From a bacterium (GTDB lineage Bacteria; Bdellovibrionota; FAC87; UBA2466): a stretch of DNA of 6,586 bases. Below are positions 1-5,175 of this stretch, in pieces (within the stretch, counting starts at the first letter, position 1; every line of letters begins with the position of its first letter). The stretch is taken from positions 1 to 6,586 of the forward strand of contig JALHPX010000179.1 of the NCBI GenBank assembly GCA_022842225.1, given 5' to 3'. The notes beneath the pieces are model-generated. The model searched no databases. It saw nothing but the letters and a program-made list of their open reading frames with translations, and was not told the DNA's origin. The translations under genes were made by a program, and so were the position numbers.

Positions 1-252
1 GCCGAGCGGCTAGAAAGTTTCTCTTTTCGATTGGTGAAGGGACCAGAGGTGAAATTCAACGGCCTCGATGGAGTCAAAGTTTTATTCAAACCAAGTAATC
101 GCATGGTTCGCATGGTAGTGGAACCCGTCGAGCTGACTTTTGATCGGCAAAATCGCCGCACCTTACGCATTGCGGGGCGGTCGTTGGTGAGAAAAAAAAT
201 CGGCGAAAAATGGGCAGACCTTCGCGGAGATATGGTCTTCGAGTACGAGTGA
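1..252 (+). CDS. C-terminal end of an unrecognised protein (5' truncated)
   Basis: The reading frame is open from the first base of the window to a TGA at 250-252, giving 83 codons. An internal TTG at 31 could be read as a start, but nothing marks it as one: the frame is open upstream of it and there is no clear Shine-Dalgarno. This is therefore most likely the tail of a longer protein. The visible part alternates charged and hydrophobic residues (for example VKVLFKPSNRMVRMVVEPVELTF), which suggests beta strands, and it is rich in Lys and Arg. It has no membrane segment and no motif I recognise. It ends one base before the stop codon of the convergent membrane-protein gene, and no terminator hairpin lies between them. 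The function is unknown; upstream sequence is needed to place it in a family. Confidence 0.6.
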   Translation, partial: AERLESFSFRLVKGPEVKFNGLDGVKVLFKPSNRMVRMVVEPVELTFDRQNRRTLRIAGRSLVRKKIGEKWADLRGDMVFEYE

Positions 253-253
253 T

Positions 254-676
254 TTAGGGCTTCTTGCCGGCGATAGCAGCGAGCAAAAGCCCGTAAGTTA
301 AGTGCACTATTCCCAGCGCAAGCCAGACCAGCGGGGGGCTCGAGTGTGCGGAGCCAAAAAAACCGAATCCCATTAAGGGTGACGCAACCGCCATCGCAGT
401 AACCAAAAGCAGCAAAGTGAAAATAAGCCCTCGTACGATGAACTCGCCCGGTAGGTAGGGAAATACGAGACGGTATACCGTCGGCAAAACAAAAATCCCG
501 ATCAGCGACTGCACTAAAAAACCAAACCACCACCCAACCCCGCCGAGAAGGGAGCTCAGAAGAGATGCATAATTAAACTCCGGAATGCGTATCGCGGCAG
601 ACGGATACATTAAAATAGACATCGCAAAAGTCGCGACAAAGCCTGCCATGTATAGACGATAAGATGATTGCTTCAT
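254..676 (-). CDS. Small four-helix integral membrane protein, DUF6789-like
   Basis: The gene encodes a 140-residue, very hydrophobic protein with four likely membrane helices at about residues 9-29, 49-72, 80-101 and 115-137. A basic N-terminus (MKQSSYR) and a Lys-rich tail (GKKP) would both sit in the cytoplasm. The pattern AGFVATFAMSILM in helix 1 recalls the DUF6789 and similar small membrane-protein families, but I place it there only by general resemblance. I chose the ATG at 676 because AAAGGG lies 5 bases upstream. A GTG two codons earlier, at 682, would overlap that ribosome binding site. A sigma-70-like promoter is visible at 713-741, so the gene is probably transcribed on its own rather than with the GST gene behind it. 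No catalytic or transport residues can be recognised. Confidence 0.75.
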   Translation of the reverse strand: MKQSSYRLYMAGFVATFAMSILMYPSAAIRIPEFNYASLLSSLLGGVGWWFGFLVQSLIGIFVLPTVYRLVFPYLPGEFIVRGLIFTLLLLVTAMAVASPLMGFGFFGSAHSSPPLVWLALGIVHLTYGLLLAAIAGKKP

Positions 677-712
677 AAGCACCCTTTATAAAAACAGCGG
701 AGTAGATTGCTT

Positions 713-741
713 AGCATAGTAAGCCTTTGGCTATATTTCAA
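713..741 (-). promoter_or_regulatory. Sigma-70-type promoter of the four-helix membrane protein
   Basis: On the minus strand, TTGAAA (736-741) and TATGCT (713-718) are separated by exactly 17 bases. They match the consensus at 5/6 and 4/6 positions. Transcription would start near 706, leaving a leader of about 30 bases before the ATG at 676. The spacer contains a short inverted repeat, AGCC-AAA-GGCT, which might be an operator or may be chance. Confidence 0.5.
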
Positions 742-762
742 TTCGGCTGATGCCGGCAACGA

Positions 763-1365
763 CTAGGCGATCGATCGCTTGAAAGCCGGGCGCTCCTTCA
801 GTTTCGACAAATAGCCATTTAGGGTCGGATTGGCTTCCGACATTTTCATTGCGAGTGCCCAGTTGACGACGGAGCTTGCGATTACGTCCGCAACCGTCAA
901 ATGATCGCCAACAAGAAATTCCTTTCCCTCTACTGCGCTAGCCAGCACATCCAATGAGACTTGGATTTTTTCCTTAGCCTCTGCCGCCATCGCTGGATTG
1001 CGGCGTGCCTCGTCGTATCGCACTGTGTGAAGGAAATAAGTAAAGGCCGGCGGCTCGACCGTCGTCAGCACAAAGGCAATCCACTGATAACAGTGCGCGC
1101 GATCCTTGCTAGCTGGAGGCGGTATCAATTTCTTCTCGGGGAATTTTTCAGCCAAATGCAAGCAGATGGCGCTCGATTCAAAGAGGGTCAGATCACCATC
1201 CTGCATTGCCGGGACTGCGCCGAGCGGATGGATCTTTAAGTAGTCGGGATTGGTCTTAGCGGCTCCCGATTCAACAGGCACCATTTCATAGGGGACGCCA
1301 ATCTCTTCGAGAATCCAGCGGGGGCGGCTGCCACGGGTACGAGGACGGGTATAGAGCTTAATCAT
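763..1365 (-). CDS. Glutathione S-transferase family protein
   Basis: The 200-residue protein has the size and two-domain layout of soluble bacterial glutathione S-transferases, which conjugate glutathione to electrophiles or reduce mixed disulfides in the cytosol. The N-terminal thioredoxin-fold domain (about 1-78) starts MIKLYTRP and has Ser13 as a candidate thiol-activating residue. The conserved cis-proline is in GAVPAM (P52), and the glutathione gamma-glutamyl binding motif ESSAI is at 63-67. The helical C-terminal domain (about 88-198) has the N-capping box and hydrophobic staple LTVAD (T157, D160). The substrate cannot be told from sequence. There is no clear Shine-Dalgarno before the ATG, and a candidate promoter at 1372-1400 would make the mRNA leaderless or nearly so. 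The gene lies just beyond the terminator of the Cys-rich peptide gene on the same strand; a shared role in thiol-based detoxification is possible but not shown. Confidence 0.92.
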   Translation of the reverse strand: MIKLYTRPRTRGSRPRWILEEIGVPYEMVPVESGAAKTNPDYLKIHPLGAVPAMQDGDLTLFESSAICLHLAEKFPEKKLIPPPASKDRAHCYQWIAFVLTTVEPPAFTYFLHTVRYDEARRNPAMAAEAKEKIQVSLDVLASAVEGKEFLVGDHLTVADVIASSVVNWALAMKMSEANPTLNGYLSKLKERPAFKRSIA

Positions 1366-1371
1366 GTTGGG

Positions 1372-1400
1372 ACTGTACTGCTGATTTGGGCGGGGTGCAA
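1372..1400 (-). promoter_or_regulatory. Tentative promoter of the GST gene
   Basis: On the minus strand TTGCAC (1395-1400) and TACAGT (1372-1377) are 17 bases apart, a weak match to the sigma-70 consensus. The predicted start of transcription falls at about the ATG at 1365, which fits the lack of a ribosome binding site. A short inverted repeat, GGCAG/CTGCC at 1407-1422, lies just upstream. Readthrough from the peptide promoter is an alternative but would have to pass a strong terminator. Confidence 0.25.
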
Positions 1401-1422
1401 AGTTTCGGCAGGTGTGTCTGCC

Positions 1423-1457
1423 AAAAAAAAGCGCCCCGGGCCAAAAAGCCCGGGGCG
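1423..1457 (-). terminator. Intrinsic terminator of the Cys-rich peptide transcript
   Basis: A perfect 10-bp, almost all-GC stem (1432-1441 paired with 1448-1457) encloses a 6-base loop. On the minus strand it is followed, after one base, by eight consecutive T residues (1430-1423). It starts 7 bases after the stop codon of the Cys-rich peptide gene at 1465. The orientation fits minus-strand transcription: on the plus strand the nearest T run (1469-1475) is 11 bases beyond the stem. A terminator this strong, dedicated to an 81-bp frame, is good evidence that the frame is a real transcription unit. Confidence 0.9.
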
Positions 1458-1464
1458 ACTTCGC

Positions 1465-1545
1465 TTACTTTTTTTGGACGCCTGCGCAATTGCATGGATT
1501 GCATTTGCAATCGGAGCAGAAGCATCCACCTTGCATGGTCTTCAT
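1465..1545 (-). CDS. 26-residue Cys-rich metallothionein-like metal-binding peptide
   Basis: This short frame encodes 26 residues with six cysteines (C8, C10, C13, C15, C18, C20) in the regular pattern CxCxxCxCxxCxC, that is, three CxC pairs two residues apart. All six use TGC. There is no membrane segment or signal peptide, so a cytosolic thiolate chelator is expected. The ATG at 1543-1545 has a perfect AGGAGG (1551-1556) 5 bases upstream, a MerR-type promoter at 1564-1595 and an intrinsic terminator 7 bases after the stop, so the transcription unit is complete. It is much shorter than the bacterial SmtA/BmtA metallothioneins (about 55 residues, with a zinc-finger fold) and is closer in size and CxC density to the roughly 25-residue fungal copper metallothioneins. 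It is divergent from a metal-sensing MerR regulator, which suggests metal-induced expression. A nascent-chain or toxin role is less likely. No characterised homologue comes to mind. Confidence 0.85.
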   Translation of the reverse strand: MKTMQGGCFCSDCKCNPCNCAGVQKK

Positions 1546-1563
1546 ACGAACCTCCTACATCTG

Positions 1564-1595
1564 AGTGTAGAGGCTGTAGGTAACTACAGAGTCAA
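1564..1595 (-). promoter_or_regulatory. MerR-type promoter and operator of the Cys-rich peptide gene
   Basis: On the minus strand TTGACT (1590-1595) and TACACT (1564-1569) are separated by 20 bases, the overlong spacer typical of promoters activated by MerR-family proteins through DNA distortion. The spacer contains the perfect dyad CTGTAG-(4)-CTACAG (1574-1579 and 1584-1589). The sequence resembles ZntR/CadR/PbrR-type operators (TTGACTCT...). Transcription would start near 1557, leaving a leader of about 12 bases with the Shine-Dalgarno almost at its 5' end. Confidence 0.82.
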
Positions 1596-1619
1596 GTGGC
1601 AGATTAAATGAGCCTAGAC

Positions 1620-1651
1620 TTGACCCCGTACATAGGTACAGGGTTTATAAT
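1620..1651 (+). promoter_or_regulatory. MerR-type promoter and operator of the regulator gene
   Basis: TTGACC (1620-1625) and a consensus TATAAT (1646-1651) are separated by 20 bases. The spacer carries the dyad ACCCCGTAC-(4)-GTACAGGGT (1623-1631 and 1636-1644), with one mismatch in nine pairs. The core CCGTACAT..GTAC is close to the mercury-resistance (mer) operator. It lies directly before the regulator gene, so positive and/or negative autoregulation is expected. Its dyad centre is 52 bp, close to five helical turns, from that of the peptide operator at 1564-1595. Confidence 0.85.
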
Positions 1652-1657
1652 GTAACT

Positions 1658-2077
1658 ATGAAAAACTTACGCGATGGCGGTGCTTATACGATCGGACAGG
1701 TTTCTAAGCTATCGGGTGTCGGCATCGAAGCGATTCGTTTTTACGAGCGAGAGGGCGTCATTCCTAAACCTCCTCGCACTGAATCTGGCTATCGGCTATA
1801 CCCCGCAGATATTCTAAGGCGCCTTCATTTCATAAAGCGGGCGCAGGAGCTTGGTTTCTCGCTGCGCGAAATATCTCAGCTCATAGCGATTAGGGTTACT
1901 GCAAAATCCAATTGTGGTGAAGTGAAGCGGCGTGCCGAAAAGAAACTCGATGAAATCGAGCAGAAAATCAAGGACCTGAAGAAAATGCAGGTCACATTGA
2001 AAAAGGTGACGGAAGCGTGCATCGCAAGCCGGCCTATTGAAGATTGTCCCATCCTTAAAAGCTTCGATAGCTTCTAG
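1658..2077 (+). CDS. MerR-family metal-responsive transcriptional activator (Hg/Pb/Cd/Zn type)
   Basis: This is a 139-residue MerR-family protein. The N-terminal winged helix-turn-helix begins at TIGQVSKLSG (11-20), continues through the signature IRFYEREG (26-33) and includes the wing GYRLYPAD (44-51). A long dimerisation helix (about 85-120) ends in the metal-binding loop. C86, C121 and C130 line up with C82, C117 and C126 of Tn501 MerR with the same spacings (35 and 9). Family members sensing divalent ions have Cys at the first of these positions, whereas the monovalent-ion sensor CueR has Ser, so Hg, Pb, Cd or Zn is more likely than Cu or Ag. It probably acts as a dimer on the dyads at 1574-1589 and 1623-1644, controlling itself and the Cys-rich peptide. 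The -10 box ends 6 bases before the ATG and no Shine-Dalgarno is present, so the message is probably leaderless. The exact metal is unresolved. Confidence 0.93.
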   Translation: MKNLRDGGAYTIGQVSKLSGVGIEAIRFYEREGVIPKPPRTESGYRLYPADILRRLHFIKRAQELGFSLREISQLIAIRVTAKSNCGEVKRRAEKKLDEIEQKIKDLKKMQVTLKKVTEACIASRPIEDCPILKSFDSF

Positions 2078-2115
2078 GCCGTGTTTTTGAAAGCTGGCTC
2101 AGATAGAATGGATCC

Positions 2116-2325
2116 ATGCTGGCAATGATGGATCCCTATTATTTACTCGCATCAATCCTCATGGGATTAACGGCGTGGGCGGCCTTCCGTTATGGACGAC
2201 AAAATTCGAGTGTTCGCCACATCGTAATCGCCGTGCTCCTGATGGTGGTGCCTTACTTCGTGTTGGATCCTGCCCAGCTTGCCATTGCTGGTGGCGCGCT
2301 GACTGTGTTTCTCTTCTGGCCCTAG
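2116..2325 (+). CDS. Small hydrophobic membrane protein (2-3 helices)
   Basis: The frame encodes 69 residues, mostly hydrophobic, with likely membrane helices at about 8-25, 35-49 and possibly 52-68. A basic loop (RYGRQNSSVRH) separates the first two. The segment LLMVVPYFV and the overall layout resemble a family of short proteobacterial membrane proteins that databases often label 'amino acid transport protein'; that label rests on little evidence and I would not assign a function. ATGs at 2116, 2125 and 2128 are all in frame and none has a good Shine-Dalgarno. The last gives a start MDPYY, which looks like the family start. The gene lies 38 bases after the metal regulator on the same strand with no terminator between, so it may be cotranscribed with it. 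Its stop is one base from the radD stop. Confidence 0.65.
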   Translation: MLAMMDPYYLLASILMGLTAWAAFRYGRQNSSVRHIVIAVLLMVVPYFVLDPAQLAIAGGALTVFLFWP

Positions 2326-2326
2326 C

Positions 2327-4066
2327 TCACAATTCTTCTGAAAAAACTTTTTCCGTGATTCTCCAATACTTGTCTTGCTTCCTCGCGATCACAAAGGCGG
2401 GGAGGCGGAAGAGCGCTTGGTATTTGAGTACGTCCCCGGGGCGTCGAAACTCTGAGGCTAGCTCCGGACGGCGCAAGTGCGAGCGCAGGAAATTGATATT
2501 AAACTTTTTTATCGACGTGGGGTTGCTGAAGAAGTGGGCCTCGCTTAGGTACTTTGCGTCGTAATCGAAATAGCGAATCTCCAAGTAGGGATTGCCGTTC
2601 TTGTCCTTCTTCTCCTCAAACGTGATCCGATCTGGCGTGAGTACGTGGGCATTTTTCGAAAGCTTCGCCTGCTTTAGTTTGGCTTCTGCGTCGACCAACG
2701 CCGTGTCGCATCGCTCGCAGGCCTTTGCCGTGACATCATTCTCCGCTCCGCACACATGACAGAGCTTGAGCCGAAAGCGATAGCCACAAGGCTTTAGCAG
2801 ATAGGTCGACGGATCCTCCGTCGTCCCGCGACATTTTCTGCCAAAATGCTCGAGCACCACCCCGTCGGGATCCGCATAGCCCCAGAATACATTCTCAAAG
2901 CCACACTCAGGACAGGGCACTTGCACCGGCACGGTATCCTTAGCAGGTCGCTTCTCGCTGATATCGGGCGCGTAGATGTCATGCCCCATTCCCGTGTAGT
3001 CGAGAATGAAGCAATCTTTTTTATCCGGGAACAGACGCAAGCCTCGGCCCACGATCTGTTGATAGAGACTATTAGATTCCGTGGGACGCAAGATGGCGAT
3101 CACGTCGACGTGAGGCGCATCAAAGCCCGTGGTCAGCACCGAGACATTAACGAGATATTTAAACTTACCCGCTTTGAAGTCGCCGACAATTTCATCGCGC
3201 TTGGCCATCGACGTATCCCCCACCACGAGTCGTGCTTGGCCCTGTGGCAGGCAAGCGAGGATTTCTTCGGCATGCCGCACTGATGCGCTGAATATCATCA
3301 CGCCCTTGCGGTGATATCGCTCTGTAATGTCGACGATATTATTGATAATCAGCGGCGTGAGCTGCTTCTGGTTCTTGAGGATCTCTTCTACTTCTGCTGC
3401 CGTGTAGAAGCGATCTTCCTCCGCTAGTTCCGAGAAATCGTAGCTCGTGACGGGAATATCCACTTTGACCGGCACGGTGAGATACCGATGCTTGATCATG
3501 TAAGTGAGAGGAAGATCAAAAACGCACTGCTTGAAGAATCGCGACTGCTCCGCTTTTAACTCACCGCTCTGCGATCGCTCATAGATCCAACCCAGGCCCA
3601 TTCGGTAAGGGGTTGCGGTTAGGCCGAGAATGCGGAGCTCTGGATTGCGTTCTCTTAGCTTGGCGATGACCTCTTGGTATTGCGTATCACTGTCATCGGC
3701 CACGCGATGGCATTCGTCGATAACCAGCAGCGAGAAATCGGCAAAGAACTCATCCGGCGCGCGCGCTATGGATTGCACACTGCCGAAAATAGCCTTCTCG
3801 TGTTTATCCTTTTTTCCTAGGCTTGCTGAAAAAATTCCGGCCGAGAGCCCATAGCTTGTGTACTTCTCGTGGTTTTGCTCAACCAACTCTTTGACGTGCG
3901 CCAGAATCAGCACTCGCCCCTTCGCGATGCGGGCTAGCTCTGCGATCACCAGGCTCTTACCTGAGCCAGTGGGCAGTACAACGACTGCGGGTTCCTTACT
4001 TTTGCGAAAATATTTAACGACGTTGTCGACAGCAGTTTGTTGGTAGTCGCGGAGTTGGTATTTCAA
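2327..4066 (-). CDS. radD: RadD (YejH)-type superfamily 2 DNA repair ATPase/helicase
   Basis: Taking the TTG at 4064-4066 as start, the protein has 579 residues, close to E. coli RadD (586), and opens with KYQLRDYQQTAVD, which aligns with the E. coli start. RadD is a cytosolic ATPase that acts with SSB and RecA-dependent repair of DNA breaks and crosslinks. Visible motifs are the YQQ motif (8-10), Walker A TGSGKS (33-38), DECH box (117-120), TAT (150-152), VLTTGFDAPHVD (310-321) and QIVGRGLR (337-344). Two four-cysteine zinc sites follow: C385, C388, C412, C427 and C436, C439, C450, C453. All motifs look intact. An in-frame ATG at 4150 adds 28 residues; it has a fair AGGTGG upstream, but it overlaps the start of the divergent exporter gene and has no counterpart in E. 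coli RadD. The TTG has only a weak GGCAG before it, so the start remains uncertain. The identification of the family is firm. Confidence 0.93.
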   Translation of the reverse strand: MKYQLRDYQQTAVDNVVKYFRKSKEPAVVVLPTGSGKSLVIAELARIAKGRVLILAHVKELVEQNHEKYTSYGLSAGIFSASLGKKDKHEKAIFGSVQSIARAPDEFFADFSLLVIDECHRVADDSDTQYQEVIAKLRERNPELRILGLTATPYRMGLGWIYERSQSGELKAEQSRFFKQCVFDLPLTYMIKHRYLTVPVKVDIPVTSYDFSELAEEDRFYTAAEVEEILKNQKQLTPLIINNIVDITERYHRKGVMIFSASVRHAEEILACLPQGQARLVVGDTSMAKRDEIVGDFKAGKFKYLVNVSVLTTGFDAPHVDVIAILRPTESNSLYQQIVGRGLRLFPDKKDCFILDYTGMGHDIYAPDISEKRPAKDTVPVQVPCPECGFENVFWGYADPDGVVLEHFGRKCRGTTEDPSTYLLKPCGYRFRLKLCHVCGAENDVTAKACERCDTALVDAEAKLKQAKLSKNAHVLTPDRITFEEKKDKNGNPYLEIRYFDYDAKYLSEAHFFSNPTSIKKFNINFLRSHLRRPELASEFRRPGDVLKYQALFRLPAFVIARKQDKYWRITEKVFSEEL

Positions 4067-4148
4067 TCTGCCAAAATACTGCCACACCGAAAGGGCTCTT
4101 CGCAATAATCCGAGCGCAGGGAGATGCGATCTGCTATGGATCTGCACC

Positions 4149-5084
4149 ATGAATCCACCTAGATTCGCTGTTCCATTGCTCGTAACGCTCTATCTCCTCT
4201 GGGGCGCGACATACCTCGGCATTCGTGTGGCGGTAGAGACTATTCCGCCTTTTTTTGTCGGCGCGTGTCGCTACGTGATTGCGGGCGCCATTATGTTGGC
4301 CGTCCTCCAGATTAAAGCTCGCCTGAAAGCGCAGTCGCGGGAAGTCAGAAACGCTCTGGTTATGGGAGTGCTCACGGCGGGGATTTCGAATGGCGCGATG
4401 ATTTATGCCGAAACTACCGTCGACTCAGGCATCGTCGCAATTGCCTTTACCTGCATGCCGCTGTTTCTGCTTTTGTTTAACGCCGTAGCTTTTGAGAGAA
4501 AGGTGCCGAGTCTGCGCGATAGTTGCTTGCTATTAGTGGGATTTACCGGCACGGCGTTAGTCTTAAGTGCAGGTAATGAATTCCGCGGTTCGGCACTGAG
4601 TGTTTTTGAATGGTGCTTGCTGGTTGGTTGTCCGCTTTTCTGGGCAGTTGGCTCGCTCTGGGGGCGATCAGTAAAAATGCCGAGTGATGTTCTCGTCAGC
4701 GCGACGTTTCAGATGTTGGGTGGCGGCTTGCTGCTCTTAATCTTAGGATTGGGAGAATCGCTGATCTTCGGCGGATGGGATCCCTCGATTACAAGTCTCT
4801 CGTCGATTTTGGGCGTGCTGTATCTAACAACTTTTGGATCGCTGCTTGGTTACACCATATTCGCGTACTTGATTACGAGCTGGGATCCGCAAGTTGTAGG
4901 CACTTACGCGTTTGTCTGCCCCATTGTCGCTATCGCACTGGGAGTCCTTTGGGGCGAGCGCATTCTCTCATTGCAGGTCATAACCGGTGGTGTGTTTGTA
5001 ATTAGTTCCGTGGCGTTGCGAGTGTTGCTCGCCATTCGAGATAAGCGCAGGGCAACCCGAAAAGCGTTCTCGCCTCAGATTTGA
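4149..5084 (+). CDS. DMT-superfamily EamA transporter, YedA-like exporter
   Basis: The 311-residue protein has the ten-helix layout of drug/metabolite transporters, made of two tandem EamA repeats at about residues 9-141 and 152-294. The N-terminal signature LLWGATYLGIRVAVE (16-30) and the segment TYAFVCPIVAIALGVLWGE (252-270) match the YedA/RhaT-like branch. Members sit in the inner membrane and usually export small metabolites or amino acids using the proton-motive force; the substrate cannot be deduced here. The C-terminal tail is strongly basic (RDKRRATRK), which fits a cytoplasmic end. The ATG at 4149 lacks a strong Shine-Dalgarno. The gene diverges from radD; the 82 bases at 4067-4148 hold the promoters if radD starts at 4066. 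The exported CheD-like gene follows 91 bases downstream on the same strand. Confidence 0.92.
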   Translation: MNPPRFAVPLLVTLYLLWGATYLGIRVAVETIPPFFVGACRYVIAGAIMLAVLQIKARLKAQSREVRNALVMGVLTAGISNGAMIYAETTVDSGIVAIAFTCMPLFLLLFNAVAFERKVPSLRDSCLLLVGFTGTALVLSAGNEFRGSALSVFEWCLLVGCPLFWAVGSLWGRSVKMPSDVLVSATFQMLGGGLLLLILGLGESLIFGGWDPSITSLSSILGVLYLTTFGSLLGYTIFAYLITSWDPQVVGTYAFVCPIVAIALGVLWGERILSLQVITGGVFVISSVALRVLLAIRDKRRATRKAFSPQI

Positions 5085-5175
5085 GTGGCGCTACGAGGTC
5101 GTCCGTCCTGTAAAAGTACCGGGGATTGTGTGCACTGGATCGTGCAAAACGATTCTGGTACGGTGCGGCAATTTT

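Noticed and set aside
961..1239. A 92-codon plus-strand frame opposite the GST gene.
   Set aside because: Antisense shadow of a well-conserved gene, with no family resemblance and no start signals.
1432..1475. Hairpin read as a plus-strand terminator with the T run at 1469-1475.
   Set aside because: The T run is 11 bases from the stem and encodes the end of the peptide on the other strand; the adjacent T tract is on the minus strand.
1386..1611. Two overlapping 65-codon plus-strand frames across the Cys-rich peptide region.
   Set aside because: They run through a strong terminator hairpin and the minus-strand promoter, have no convincing Shine-Dalgarno, and lie opposite a frame with complete expression signals.
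2846..3283. A 145-codon plus-strand frame inside radD.
   Set aside because: It is antisense to the conserved helicase core, has no recognisable family or ribosome binding site, and is explained by codon bias of radD.
5131..5146. Inverted repeat TGCAC-(6)-GTGCA between the exporter and the CheD-like gene.
   Set aside because: Five-base arms alone are expected by chance; no promoter elements of matching quality lie around it to support an operator.
5128..5175. Upstream GTG start that would add 16 residues to the CheD-like protein.
   Set aside because: It would bury a standard signal peptide behind a Cys-rich extension; the ATG at 5176 gives a normal N-terminus.
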